Positions 23,351 to 32,136 of a stretch of 32,601 nt of DNA are shown here, in pieces (positions within the stretch are counted from its first letter, which is position 1; every line of letters starts with the position of its first letter). Both the position numbers and the translations under genes were made by a program. Origin of the DNA: Psychrobacter sp. UBA6766 (GTDB taxonomy: Bacteria; Pseudomonadota; Gammaproteobacteria; Pseudomonadales; Moraxellaceae); the NCBI RefSeq assembly GCF_002453355.1, contig NZ_DKGQ01000029.1, forward strand, positions 1 through 32,601, written 5' to 3'. The notes beneath the pieces were generated by a model that was given only the letters and a program-made list of their open reading frames with translations, did no database searches and was not told the origin of the DNA.

Positions 23351-24988
23351 ATGAGCAAGATAGAAAAACTAGACGACTTTCACCTCACGATTGCTGAGAT
23401 TAAGAAAAAAGATTACCCGCAACTTAAAGCTTTGATGGATCGCGTTTATGTCAATTTGGGCGGCGCATGGTCAAAAAATACCATTCATACTTTGATTGAC
23501 GCCTTTCCTGAAGGGCAAATTGCTTTATTTGACCATGACGAGCTGATTGGCATCGTGCTCTCTATGCGCGTTGATTATGCCAAGTTTTCTAACCCGCATA
23601 CTTATGATGATTTAATTGGTCATAAAGAAATCATCAGAGATAACCCAGAAGGTGATGCGATTTATGGCTTAGACGCCTTAATTGACCCTGAGTATCGTGG
23701 CTATCGATTGGGTCGTAGGTTATATGACGCGCGTAAAGAGCTGTGCCGTCAGCTCAACTTCCGCGCTATTTTGGCCGGTGGTCGTATTCCCAATTATCAT
23801 AATCACCAAGATTTGACGCCTGGTGAATATATCGAAGCCGTTGAATCGCGTGAAATCCATGATTCTGCGCTGTCTTTTCAGTTATCAAACGGTTTTATTG
23901 TTAAGCGGATTTTGACCGCGTATTTGCCAGATGATGCGCAATCTAAGGGTTTTGCGACGCTACTTGAATGGGCGAATATTTATTATGAGCCGCAAGATTA
24001 TAAGCCGAACACGCGTAAATCTGAGGTGCGTATTGGCGGTATACAATGGCAAATGCGTGAGGTTGAGTCACCTGAAGAACTGTTGCAACAAGTTGAGTTC
24101 TTTGTCGATATCATGGCCGATTACAATTCCGACTTTGCTTGCTTGCCGGAGTTTTTTAATGCGCCATTGATGGGACTGTGTGAATCTACCGATCAAAACG
24201 TCGCGATTCGCTTTTTGGCTGGTTATACCGAGTGGTTTAAAAATGAGATATCGCATCTAGCAGTCAGTTATAACGTCAACGTTATTACCGGCTCTATGCC
24301 CTTCTTAGACGAAGAAGACACTTTATACAACGTCAGCTATCTGTGCCGCCGTGATGGCACGGTCGAAGAGCAACGTAAAATCCATATTACGCCGCACGAG
24401 CGTAGCGCTTGGGTCATTGAAGGCGGCGATGAGGTTAAGGTTTTTGATACCGATGCTGGTCGTATCGGTATCTTGGTTTGCTATGACGTTGAGTTTCCTG
24501 AGCTTGCCCGTCTAATGGCGCTTGATGATATGGATATTTTGTTCGTGCCATTTTGGACAGATACCCAGAATGGCTATCTACGTGTGCGCCACTGCGCTCA
24601 GGCTCGTGCGATTGAAAACGAATGCTACGTGATGATTTGCGGCTCAGTCGGCAACTTACCACAAGTTGAAAGCTTAGACATTCAATATGCGCAGTCGTCT
24701 ATTTTCTCGCCATCAGATTTTGCCTTCCCCCACGATGCGATTATGGCGGAAACAACGCCTAACACGGAGATGGTATTCTTCTCGGACTTAAACCTAGATA
24801 AACTTACTCACGTCCGTCACGAAGGCTCAGTCCATAACTTAATCGACCGCCGTGATGATTTATTTAGCTTAAAATGGAAGAGAAAAGCCAAAGTTCCAGC
24901 AAGTAAATTGTCGGACGCCGAGCGCCGTGAAAATTCCGGTAGCGTGCTTATTGGAGATCCACTGCAAGATCGCGCGCAAAAGCCTTAA
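23351..24988 (+). CDS. GNAT acetyltransferase - carbon-nitrogen hydrolase fusion protein
   Basis: A 545-residue two-domain protein. Residues 12-200 are a GNAT acyltransferase, with the acetyl-CoA loop RGYRLGRRLY at 116-125. Residues 225-515 are a nitrilase-superfamily hydrolase with the full triad Glu267 (CLPEFFN), Lys343 (QRKIHI) and Cys377 (LVCYDVEFPE). The fusion is a known family found in several bacterial groups; substrate unknown. A reasonable inference is that one domain acylates an amine and the other cleaves an amide of the same metabolite, or that the nitrilase supplies the amine. The basic tail (KWKRKAKVPASK) is outside the domain. Good ribosome binding site (CAGGAA). Confidence 0.93.
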   Translation: MSKIEKLDDFHLTIAEIKKKDYPQLKALMDRVYVNLGGAWSKNTIHTLIDAFPEGQIALFDHDELIGIVLSMRVDYAKFSNPHTYDDLIGHKEIIRDNPEGDAIYGLDALIDPEYRGYRLGRRLYDARKELCRQLNFRAILAGGRIPNYHNHQDLTPGEYIEAVESREIHDSALSFQLSNGFIVKRILTAYLPDDAQSKGFATLLEWANIYYEPQDYKPNTRKSEVRIGGIQWQMREVESPEELLQQVEFFVDIMADYNSDFACLPEFFNAPLMGLCESTDQNVAIRFLAGYTEWFKNEISHLAVSYNVNVITGSMPFLDEEDTLYNVSYLCRRDGTVEEQRKIHITPHERSAWVIEGGDEVKVFDTDAGRIGILVCYDVEFPELARLMALDDMDILFVPFWTDTQNGYLRVRHCAQARAIENECYVMICGSVGNLPQVESLDIQYAQSSIFSPSDFAFPHDAIMAETTPNTEMVFFSDLNLDKLTHVRHEGSVHNLIDRRDDLFSLKWKRKAKVPASKLSDAERRENSGSVLIGDPLQDRAQKP

Positions 24989-25042
24989 GCGCTTATGTTA
25001 AAAAACAATCATTAAAAATAACAACCTAGAAATTATAATAAT

Positions 25043-25070
25043 ACGGCTGACCATTCAGCCGTTTATTTTT
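25043..25070 (+). terminator. Terminator after GNAT-nitrilase gene
   Basis: Eight-base-pair stem ACGGCTGA/TCAGCCGT with a CCAT loop, followed by an imperfect T tract. Confidence 0.75.
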
Positions 25071-25106
25071 ATCTATTAAAAATTTGAGAGCAAAAAAGCA
25101 GCTACT

Positions 25107-25670
25107 ATGACGACTGACATTCATACCGATATCAATAAAAAAATTTCGAAGCCAAAAAAAACGCCTAAGCAAAAGCTATTGTCTGTTGCTAAAAACCTGC
25201 TTATATATGGCTTGGCATTTGCGATCATTTATATGGCGATTAACTGGTGGCGCCAACCGGTCATGCCAGCCAATCCGCAATTGCAATTAACCGACTATCA
25301 AGGTCAAAGCGTTGACTTAGCAGCGCTAAGTCAGGCTAAGCCAACGCTGGTATATTTTTGGGGAACCTGGTGTCCGATTTGTCGAGTGACGTCGCCGACG
25401 ATAGACAAACTTGCCGCCACAAATAATTATCCTGTGGTAACGATTGCCATTAAATCCGGCTCTAATCAAGAATTGCATGGCTATCTTGCCGAGCACAATT
25501 ACCGCTTTACCACTATCAATGACCAAGGAGGTGAGATATTCGCCGATTGGCAAGGGCAAGTGACGCCGTCTTATGTGGTGTTAAAAAATGGTGAAATGAC
25601 GCAAGGTTTGACCGGTATTCAGCCGCTTTGGTCACTTAAATTACGCTTGTGGTTATCAGAAGTTTTTTAG
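25107..25670 (+). CDS. Membrane-anchored thioredoxin-like disulfide oxidoreductase
   Basis: A 187-residue protein: a basic cytoplasmic N-terminus, one membrane helix at about 29-47, then a periplasmic thioredoxin fold with active site WCPIC (Cys89 and Cys92) and cis-proline region TPSYVVL. The arrangement matches the TlpA/ScsD type, which keeps periplasmic thiols reduced or assists cytochrome c or copper-stress systems. Without a DsbD, ScsB or cytochrome-maturation gene nearby, its partner is not determined. It follows a terminator, so it has its own promoter; no terminator hairpin of its own is clear. Confidence 0.88.
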   Translation: MTTDIHTDINKKISKPKKTPKQKLLSVAKNLLIYGLAFAIIYMAINWWRQPVMPANPQLQLTDYQGQSVDLAALSQAKPTLVYFWGTWCPICRVTSPTIDKLAATNNYPVVTIAIKSGSNQELHGYLAEHNYRFTTINDQGGEIFADWQGQVTPSYVVLKNGEMTQGLTGIQPLWSLKLRLWLSEVF

Positions 25671-25982
25671 CCCGTAGTCAGACGATACCGGTCAGCTCTT
25701 TTTACCCTACTCGTTTTGTCATATAATAGCTGCCGTTATCCTATTCCCTTTTCTAATTATTCTGCTAAAAATATTTTTTGTTGCAATCGTCTCATTAGCA
25801 TTTATGATGGACATGAAGATTTACACTCAAGTTATAAGCAATATATTTTGCCCCATGTTTTTTAAGCAAATTTTTCCAAGTAAAAACTAGCATCGATTAT
25901 CCAATATTTGACCCCATATATCTTTAATCTTACGCCTGAATTTAAACGCAACCTTTAACCATCATCTTATAAGACACCTTCT
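25671..25982 (+). other. Intergenic region upstream of ileS
   Basis: About 310 AT-rich bases. It must contain the ileS promoter; a TTGACC hexamer near 25910 is a possible -35 element but lacks a well-placed -10. I see no T-box or attenuator-like hairpins. Confidence 0.4.
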
Positions 25983-28841
25983 ATGACTGATAAAAGTACC
26001 GATACGCCAAGCCACGATTATAAAGACACCCTAAACCTTGCTGATACGCCATTTGCCATGCGTGCAAACCTTGCCAAACGTGAGCCAGACTGGCTAGCGG
26101 CTTGGGAAGCGGACGACGTGTACGGTAAAATTCGTACGGCGCGGGCGGGCGCGACCAAATACATTTTGCACGATGGCCCTCCATACGCCAATGGTCAGAT
26201 TCACTTAGGTCATGCGGTCAATAAAGTGCTCAAAGACATTATCGTGAAGTCAAAAACCTTGTCAGGCTATGATGCGCCTTATGTGCCGGGTTGGGACTGT
26301 CATGGTCTGCCTATCGAGCAAAAAGTCGAAGCCAAAGTCGGTAAAGTTGGTCAAAAAGTCTCTGCAACTGAATTCCGTGGTCTATGTCGTGAATATGCGA
26401 GCACACAAGTTGAATTGCAAAAAGCGGACTTTAAACGTCTGGGCGTGTTTGGTGATTGGGATAACCCTTATCTCACCATGAACTTCCACCAAGAAGCCAA
26501 CATCGTTCGCGCGCTTGCCAAGATTTATGACAATGGTCACGTGACCCGCGGTATGAAGCCTGTTAACTGGTGCTTGGATTGTAGCTCTGCCCTAGCTGAA
26601 GCGGAAGTTGAATATCAAGATAAAGTTTCAGACGCCATTTATGTGAGCTTTGATATATTGGATACCGATAAGGTCGCAGCGTTGAGTAACATCGACGGCA
26701 ATATCGCTGCTATTATCTGGACCACGACGCCTTGGACTTTGCCTGCTAACCAAGCCATCTCGGTTCACCCTGAGCATGACTATAGTGTGGTGGCGACTGC
26801 CAAAGGTAATTTCTTATTAGCGACTGACTTGGTTGAAAGCGCATTAAGCGAGTTTAAACTGAGTAACGATGGCATTCTAGCTACCGTATCAGGACGCGAG
26901 CTTGAAGGTCTGCGCGCCCAGCATCCATTGATTAGCAACCGCCAAGTGCCATTAATTTTAGGCGATCATGTGACCACTGATAGCGGTACTGGCCTTGTCC
27001 ATACGGCACCCGGTCACGGTCTTGACGATTATATTGTTGGTCTAAAGTACAACTTACCTGTTGAAAATCCAGTCAGTGGTACGGGCGTTTATTTAGACAG
27101 CGCCGCGGTATTTGCGGGTGAGCATATTTATAAGGCCAATCCGCAAATCATTGCCGCTCTGCATGATAACGGCCATTTAATCAGCCATACCAAAATTGAG
27201 CACAGCTATCCGCATTGCTGGCGTCATAAGTCGCCGATTATTTTCCGCGCAACGCCGCAGTGGTTTATCAGTATGGAAGTCGAGGGCTTACGTGAGCGTG
27301 CGCTTGCCGACATTCCATCGGTCAATTGGACGCCAGCGTGGGGACAAAACCGCATTGAAGCGATGATGACCGGTCGTCCAGATTGGTGTATCTCACGCCA
27401 GCGTACGTGGGGCGTGCCGATTACCTTTTTCACTCATAAAGAAACCGGCGAGCTGCATCCTAATACGCTTGAGCTGATGGAAGTGGCCGCGCAAAAAATC
27501 GCTGCAGGCGGCGTTGAAGCTTGGTTCGATGCCAGCTGTGAAGACTTTTTAGGGGCGGAAGCGGCAGATTATGATAAAGCGACCGACACTTTAGACGTTT
27601 GGTTCGATTCAGGAACAACGCATTTTACCGTTCTTGAACAGCGCGATGAATTAACCAATCCGGCTGACATGTATTTAGAAGGCTCGGATCAACATCGCGG
27701 TTGGTTCCAGACCTCATTACTTACATCTGAAGCGATGTACCAGCGCCCGCCGTTTAAGCAAGTATTGACCCATGGTTTTGTCGTTGATGAAAACGGTCGC
27801 AAGATGAGCAAATCACTTGGCAATATCATCACGCCGCAAGACGAGATTAATAAAACGGGCGCAGATATGCTGCGTTTGTGGATTGCCTCAAGCGACTATC
27901 GTTATGAGATGAGCGCGGGTAAAACGGTGTTCAAAGGCGCAATCGATATGTATCGCCGAATCCGTAATACTTTGCGCTTCTTGCTGGCCAATACCGACGA
28001 CTTTGATCCAGCGACCAACAGCATTGATATTAATGAGCTGGTCAGCCTTGATAAATTTATCATTGAACGTGCCCAAACGGTACAAGCACAAATCATCAGC
28101 GCTTATGATGCGATGGACTTTCACCAAGTCACCCAGTATGTCACCGCATTTTGCTCGCAGGATTTAGGCAGCTTCTATTTAGATATTATCAAAGACCGTC
28201 AGTACACGACTCAGACTGATGGTCAGCCGCGTCGCTCTGCGCAAACGGCTATTTACCATATCGCTCATGCGTTGATTCGCTGGATTACGCCGATTTTATC
28301 ATTCACCGCCCAAGAAGCATGGGAAGTACTAGAAGGTAAAAATGGTAATGACGCCGGATACGTGTTTACCGAAGCATGGTATGAATTCCCAGCGTTTGAG
28401 TTAAGTGCTATCAGTAGCGACGACTGGCAACGTATCATGCAGGCAAAAGATAGCGTCAATAAACATATCGAAACGGCGCGCGGTGAAAAAATTATCAATG
28501 CCAACTTATCAGCTGCCGTAGACTTATATGCCGATGGCGCGATGTATGACAGCTTGGCTAAGCTTGGTGAAGAGCTGCGTTTTGTATTGATTACCAGTAG
28601 CGCAACATTGAAGACAATGAGCGACGCCCCTGTCGATAAAGCCAATTTAAAAGTGCAAACTGAAAATAGTGCGGATGAATCAGCAGATTTATTGGTTGAT
28701 GTTAGCGCAGCCTCTGGCACTAAATGCGTTCGCTGTTGGCATATCCGTGACGATATCGGTACAGACGCGGCACACCCTGAATTATGCGCACGCTGCGTAA
28801 CCAACGTCAGCGGCGATGGTGAGGTACGCCACTATGCCTAA
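25983..28841 (+). CDS. ileS: Isoleucyl-tRNA synthetase
   Basis: Charges tRNA-Ile and edits misactivated valine. The 952 residues fit a bacterial class Ia IleRS. The HIGH motif is HLGH at 74-77 (after GPPYANG), KMSKS at 607-611, and the editing domain contains WTTTPWTLPANQA and the GTGLVHTAPGHG loop. The C-terminal zinc finger is complete, with CVRC (Cys915, Cys918) and CARC (Cys935, Cys938), as in the E. coli type sensitive to mupirocin. The stop codon overlaps the lspA start by 8 bases, indicating translational coupling. Confidence 0.98.
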   Translation: MTDKSTDTPSHDYKDTLNLADTPFAMRANLAKREPDWLAAWEADDVYGKIRTARAGATKYILHDGPPYANGQIHLGHAVNKVLKDIIVKSKTLSGYDAPYVPGWDCHGLPIEQKVEAKVGKVGQKVSATEFRGLCREYASTQVELQKADFKRLGVFGDWDNPYLTMNFHQEANIVRALAKIYDNGHVTRGMKPVNWCLDCSSALAEAEVEYQDKVSDAIYVSFDILDTDKVAALSNIDGNIAAIIWTTTPWTLPANQAISVHPEHDYSVVATAKGNFLLATDLVESALSEFKLSNDGILATVSGRELEGLRAQHPLISNRQVPLILGDHVTTDSGTGLVHTAPGHGLDDYIVGLKYNLPVENPVSGTGVYLDSAAVFAGEHIYKANPQIIAALHDNGHLISHTKIEHSYPHCWRHKSPIIFRATPQWFISMEVEGLRERALADIPSVNWTPAWGQNRIEAMMTGRPDWCISRQRTWGVPITFFTHKETGELHPNTLELMEVAAQKIAAGGVEAWFDASCEDFLGAEAADYDKATDTLDVWFDSGTTHFTVLEQRDELTNPADMYLEGSDQHRGWFQTSLLTSEAMYQRPPFKQVLTHGFVVDENGRKMSKSLGNIITPQDEINKTGADMLRLWIASSDYRYEMSAGKTVFKGAIDMYRRIRNTLRFLLANTDDFDPATNSIDINELVSLDKFIIERAQTVQAQIISAYDAMDFHQVTQYVTAFCSQDLGSFYLDIIKDRQYTTQTDGQPRRSAQTAIYHIAHALIRWITPILSFTAQEAWEVLEGKNGNDAGYVFTEAWYEFPAFELSAISSDDWQRIMQAKDSVNKHIETARGEKIINANLSAAVDLYADGAMYDSLAKLGEELRFVLITSSATLKTMSDAPVDKANLKVQTENSADESADLLVDVSAASGTKCVRCWHIRDDIGTDAAHPELCARCVTNVSGDGEVRHYA

Positions 28842-29472
28842 TTCTACGCCTAATCCGACAGACTCATCGGAAAATAAGCGGCCACAGGTCGAGATTGATC
28901 ATTCGCCTAAACCTGCGCACGCGACTACGGGCAGCTCAACCACGCCTAAAGGCCGTCTGAGTAAGACACCAAAGATGGCGGCTAATGGCAGCCACGCCTT
29001 CCTGTGGTATTTGCTATCGTTGGTTGTCATCATTATCGATCAGTGGACAAAATGGTTGGCGCAAACGAAGCTGAACTTCCTTGAGCCCGTTCCTGTGATT
29101 GAGCCTTTCTTGAATTGGACGCTCGCTTATAACTATGGCGCAGCGTTTAGCTTCTTAGCAGATCAAGCTGGCTGGCAAAAATGGTTTTTTGCGGGATTGG
29201 CACTTGTAATGTCGCTGTTTTTAATCGGTTATTTAATTAAAGCGCCGCGTAAAGCTAAGCTGTTATCGTTAGGTCTCGCTTTAGTATTAGGCGGTGCAAT
29301 TGGCAACCTGATTGACCGCTTGTTACATGGTCACGTGATTGACTTTATTCATGTGCATTACGCCGACGTTTGGCATTATCCCATCTTTAATATTGCTGAT
29401 ATTGGTATTTGTATTGGGGTGGCGCTGATTGTGATTGATATGCTATTTTTAGAAAAGAAACGCAACGTTTAA
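28834..29472 (+). CDS. lspA: Lipoprotein signal peptidase II
   Basis: Aspartic protease of the inner membrane that removes signal peptides from prolipoproteins. The catalytic aspartates are Asp161 (GNLIDR) and Asp189 (FNIADI). Four membrane helices follow at about 56-70, 117-136, 145-160 and 190-206. The 212-residue protein has a cytoplasmic extension of about 53 polar residues before the first helix, absent from the 164-residue E. coli enzyme. The ATG at 28834 overlaps the ileS stop and has GAGG 9 bases upstream; an ATG at 28816 is possible but has a poorer site. Substrates presumably include the lipoproteins encoded at 5198-6091 and 31173-32532. Confidence 0.96.
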   Translation: MPNSTPNPTDSSENKRPQVEIDHSPKPAHATTGSSTTPKGRLSKTPKMAANGSHAFLWYLLSLVVIIIDQWTKWLAQTKLNFLEPVPVIEPFLNWTLAYNYGAAFSFLADQAGWQKWFFAGLALVMSLFLIGYLIKAPRKAKLLSLGLALVLGGAIGNLIDRLLHGHVIDFIHVHYADVWHYPIFNIADIGICIGVALIVIDMLFLEKKRNV

Positions 29473-29496
29473 ATCATACATATATGAGAACTTTGC

Positions 29497-29529
29497 AAAT
29501 AGGCTACCAAATCGGTAGCCTATTTTTTT
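29497..29529 (+). terminator. Terminator of ileS-lspA
   Basis: Twelve-base-pair stem AAATAGGCTACC/GGTAGCCTATTT with a 5-base loop and a T run. Confidence 0.92.
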
Positions 29530-29640
29530 GTGCCTTTTTAAGATTTAGAATTCTGATGCTTCTTGATAACGTAAGCGATATAGTCGAGCTTCGCTAAAAA
29601 CGCTAAAGTATATTAAGTTCAATATAAAAAGGGTGCTGCT

Positions 29641-30267
29641 ATGTCTGATAATCAAAAGTCTCCTAGTCAAACATCTAATCAACAAAAAAAACCTATTGCT
29701 CAAAAGCAAATTTCTGCTGCTAATGAAAATAATAAGCACACTATTACTTTATCAGTGTTACAAGCTGATATCACTACCTTAAATGTTGATGCGATTGTCA
29801 ATGCGGCCAATTCAAGCTTGCTTGGTGGCGGCGGTGTTGATGGCGCGATTCATCGGGCAGCTGGACGCGAGTTGTTAGCCTATTGTCGTACATTGAATGG
29901 TTGCCAGACGGGCAATGCTAAAATCAGTCCAGCATTTAATCTACCTTGTCAGTACGTCATTCATACAGTAGGCCCTGTTTGGCACGGTGGCAATCGTCAT
30001 GAGCCAGAGCTGCTTTCTAGCTGTTATAAAGAGTCACTAAATTTAGTGGTTCAAAATAACTTAAGCAGCATTGCTTTTCCGTCCATTAGCACAGGCGTTT
30101 ATGGTTACCCAATCGAAAAAGCGGCAGAAATTGCTATTAATACGGTACAAGATTATCTACGAAATAGTTTAGAAAAAACGGCTGAGTCTCCAATTCGTGA
30201 AGTTATTTTTTGCTGTTTTTCAACTACTGATGCGGCGGTTTACAAGCGGGTTTTAGAAGAAAACTGA
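29641..30267 (+). CDS. Macrodomain protein, probable O-acetyl-ADP-ribose deacetylase
   Basis: Macrodomains bind ADP-ribose and its derivatives; bacterial members of this type deacetylate O-acetyl-ADP-ribose or remove ADP-ribose from proteins. Residues 36-205 cover the domain: QADIT (41-45), VNAANSSLLGGGGVDGAIH (53-71), in which the asparagines and glycine loop line the ribose site, HTVGPVW (108-114) and ISTGVYGYP (149-157). A Lys/Gln/Ser-rich extension of about 35 residues precedes the domain. The ribosome binding site is AAGGG. Monocistronic; no toxin, sirtuin or ADP-ribosyltransferase gene adjacent, so housekeeping metabolite turnover is likelier than a defence role. Confidence 0.93.
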   Translation: MSDNQKSPSQTSNQQKKPIAQKQISAANENNKHTITLSVLQADITTLNVDAIVNAANSSLLGGGGVDGAIHRAAGRELLAYCRTLNGCQTGNAKISPAFNLPCQYVIHTVGPVWHGGNRHEPELLSSCYKESLNLVVQNNLSSIAFPSISTGVYGYPIEKAAEIAINTVQDYLRNSLEKTAESPIREVIFCCFSTTDAAVYKRVLEEN

Positions 30268-30297
30268 AAACAGGACAAAAAAAGAAACAAAGCGTGC

Positions 30298-30972
30298 TTA
30301 TAATAATCCTTCTAATGCCGTTAACCCACCGCCTACCATCATAAATAACAACCCTGCTAGATTAATAATGACGGTCAAATAATAAACGATACGAAATTCC
30401 GGCTTTTGTGATTTATGTCGCAAATAAGTCTGTGCGACCATTGCACCGACCCAACCACCCAGCGCACTTAACAGATGCAGCGTTGATTCAGGCGTTCGCC
30501 AGTCACCACCTTGGGCAGCGGCTTTATCTTTGGCATACATGCCATAGGTGATGACGCCTAGTGCGGCATACCAAGCAACAATCAGCCAACTTAGCTTATT
30601 CATGACCGCCAATAAAATTAAAACGCCATAAAATCCGATACCAAGAAACAAACGTTTCTTTTGCCCAGCTTCAAATTCTGCTTGGGCATTACGTTTGTGG
30701 TTTCGCTGACGGATTTTCTGATTCTTTTGCGCCATTTTTTGTTGTACAAAGCTGAGTTCTTGCACGTCCTTTGCTTGCAGGCGTCCCTGATTGTCTTGCT
30801 CCACTGTAAAAACCACTTGCTCGCCAATAGTAGGACGACGCTGGGCTTTAAACGCGCTAACATGAAAAAACACCGACTCACCCGCCGCAGTTTCGATAAA
30901 ACCAAAACCTTTATCGTCTTGCCATTTTTTAATATGGCCTTGTTTTCTTATATTTATCTGCTTAGTTTTCAT
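30298..30972 (-). CDS. Cold-shock domain - DUF1294 membrane protein
   Basis: A 224-residue fusion. Residues 10-70 form a cold-shock (OB-fold) domain with RNP1-like KGFGFIE (21-27) and VFFHVSA (34-40), expected to bind single-stranded nucleic acid. A basic Lys/Gln/Arg linker (78-107) leads to a DUF1294 membrane region with helices at about 108-123, 128-145 and 196-215; the DUF1294 signature DKAAAQGGDWRTPE...LGGWVGA is at 149-177. The topology would tether the nucleic-acid-binding domain to the inner face of the membrane. The combination is a known but poorly studied family. The gene converges with the macrodomain gene with only 30 bases between stops. No ribosome binding site before the ATG. 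Confidence 0.9.
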   Translation of the reverse strand: MKTKQINIRKQGHIKKWQDDKGFGFIETAAGESVFFHVSAFKAQRRPTIGEQVVFTVEQDNQGRLQAKDVQELSFVQQKMAQKNQKIRQRNHKRNAQAEFEAGQKKRLFLGIGFYGVLILLAVMNKLSWLIVAWYAALGVITYGMYAKDKAAAQGGDWRTPESTLHLLSALGGWVGAMVAQTYLRHKSQKPEFRIVYYLTVIINLAGLLFMMVGGGLTALEGLL

Positions 30973-30975
30973 AAA

Positions 30976-31005
30976 TGTATACTTTTTGATTTTAATGATT
31001 GTTAA
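30976..31005 (-). promoter_or_regulatory. Possible promoter immediately before the CSD-DUF1294 gene
   Basis: On the minus strand TTAACA (31000-31005), an 18-base spacer and TATACA (30976-30981). The box ends 3 bases before the ATG, which would give a leaderless message or a start within the first codons. Confidence 0.3.
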
Positions 31006-31034
31006 CGACCATTATATAACCTTCCCGCGCTCAT

Positions 31035-31068
31035 AAAAAAAGCTAAGAGCATTACTCTTAGCTTTTTT
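31035..31068 (-). terminator. Terminator of the lipoprotein operon
   Basis: Stem AGCTAAGAG/CTCTTAGCT extended by A/T pairs, 5-base loop, T run on the minus strand. Lies about 105 bases after the last lipoprotein gene. Confidence 0.88.
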
Positions 31069-31172
31069 AATACCTGTAAAGTTTCTCATAATATATAGAA
31101 GATTATACATATCAAACAAAGAAGAAAAATATAAAGTAATTTTACTTATTTAATTGCTTGTTTAATAGAATT

Positions 31173-31598
31173 CTACTCTACAGCGTTAGCTGATAAGAAA
31201 AGCGACTTTGATAAAGATGAAAAAAAGTCTTGATATATCTTAGGATTTTCGATTGGTTTTAAGTTGTACTGCGCGTTTGCTCTAACGATCGTAGATTTTT
31301 TTGTAGATGAAGGTCGTGCAGTTACCGTCATTCTAACCTTGTTCCCTTTGTACAGCCTAGTAGCTGAAACCGTACCAAGATCAGTGTCAGCCTTATCAAT
31401 TACAAAACTCAAGTCTTGTAGTGTTGATATGACATTTCTGATAACGATAGTTCTATCACTAGTATCAAAAGATCTAGTTTGCATACTACGTGACTCTACT
31501 TGATTGTCTGCTCCCAAAATCCTAGCGTCATGCGTTGTAGCACAACTAGTAATCAGAGTTAGACAAGCTGCAAAGAAAGCTATTTTTAATGTACTCAT
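31173..31598 (-). CDS. Putative lipoprotein, paralog of upstream gene
   Basis: A 141-residue lipoprotein: hydrophobic signal and lipobox LITSC with Cys at about 19. The mature protein resembles that of the gene just upstream: MQTRSFDTSD against MQSRFFETDN, then STLQDLSFVIDKADTDLGTVSATR against AVLQDMGYSIDE..SGVITASK, and a shared end FFSSLSKSLFL against FFTKLSKSVFL. It lacks the Ala-rich middle segment of its paralog. I do not know a named family. The start ATG overlaps the upstream stop by 4 bases, so they are co-translated and may act as one complex. Confidence 0.8.
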   Translation of the reverse strand: MSTLKIAFFAACLTLITSCATTHDARILGADNQVESRSMQTRSFDTSDRTIVIRNVISTLQDLSFVIDKADTDLGTVSATRLYKGNKVRMTVTARPSSTKKSTIVRANAQYNLKPIENPKIYQDFFSSLSKSLFLSANAVE

Positions 31599-32125
31599 AT
31601 TTGTTGAGCCTCTAGAAATACTGATTTGGACAGTTTGGTAAAGAACTCACTGTATAGCTCTTCAGTTTTCATTGTTTCGACTTTAGTTTCTTGTCCTTGT
31701 GTATTTATCACAATGCGTTGGAAAGTAGCTCTAGCCAAATAACCATTCTTATTATTTTTAGACGGCAACGTTACGAAACTAACTTTTATCTGTTGCTGGC
31801 TATCAATCGACATATTTGCGCTAAGAAACACAGCTGCTAATACAGCGCCTGCCACCTGCGCATTATTAGTAGCATCTACGGTTTTAGATGCAGTAATAAC
31901 GCCTGACTTCGTTTCTGTCTCATCAATTGAATAGCCCATGTCTTGCAACACTGCTACTCCAGCTGAAAGAAGTTCTAGTTCATTATCTGTTTCAAAGAAC
32001 CTCGACTGCATTTGTCGATCTTGTAGTGAAGTTTCTGCTACTTGAAATAAATCTTCTGGTGCAGTTGTTGCACAACCTGTCATTCCTAAAGTACAAGCAA
32101 TAAATATATATTTAAGATTTTTCAT
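31595..32125 (-). CDS. Putative lipoprotein, second of three in operon
   Basis: A 176-residue lipoprotein with lipobox MTGC (Cys about 18). After a QMQSRFFETD segment comes a VLQDMGYSIDETETKSGVI core, typical of a family of small proteobacterial lipoproteins in which this mixed alpha/beta core is conserved but whose function I cannot name. Residues 85-104 are Ala/Val-rich (AGAVLAAVFLSANMS) and may be a second membrane-associating stretch. The C-terminus FFTKLSKSVFLEAQQ is shared with its downstream paralog. It lies 11 bases after the SmpA/OmlA-like gene. Confidence 0.8.
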   Translation of the reverse strand: MKNLKYIFIACTLGMTGCATTAPEDLFQVAETSLQDRQMQSRFFETDNELELLSAGVAVLQDMGYSIDETETKSGVITASKTVDATNNAQVAGAVLAAVFLSANMSIDSQQQIKVSFVTLPSKNNKNGYLARATFQRIVINTQGQETKVETMKTEELYSEFFTKLSKSVFLEAQQI

Positions 32126-32136
32126 TCAGTATGCCT

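Noticed and set aside
25804..25890. 28-codon ORF with four Ile codons before ileS, as a possible leader peptide
   Set aside because: No ribosome binding site and no terminator/antiterminator hairpins follow it; four Ile in AT-rich sequence is unremarkable.
28265..28804. 179-residue ORF antisense to ileS
   Set aside because: Lies entirely within a well-supported gene, and its composition is that of a mirrored frame; no separate promoter or ribosome binding site.
29641..30267. Macrodomain gene as part of a toxin-antitoxin or antiphage pair (DarTG-like)
   Set aside because: No ADP-ribosyltransferase toxin or defence gene adjacent; neighbours are ileS-lspA and a CSD-DUF1294 gene.
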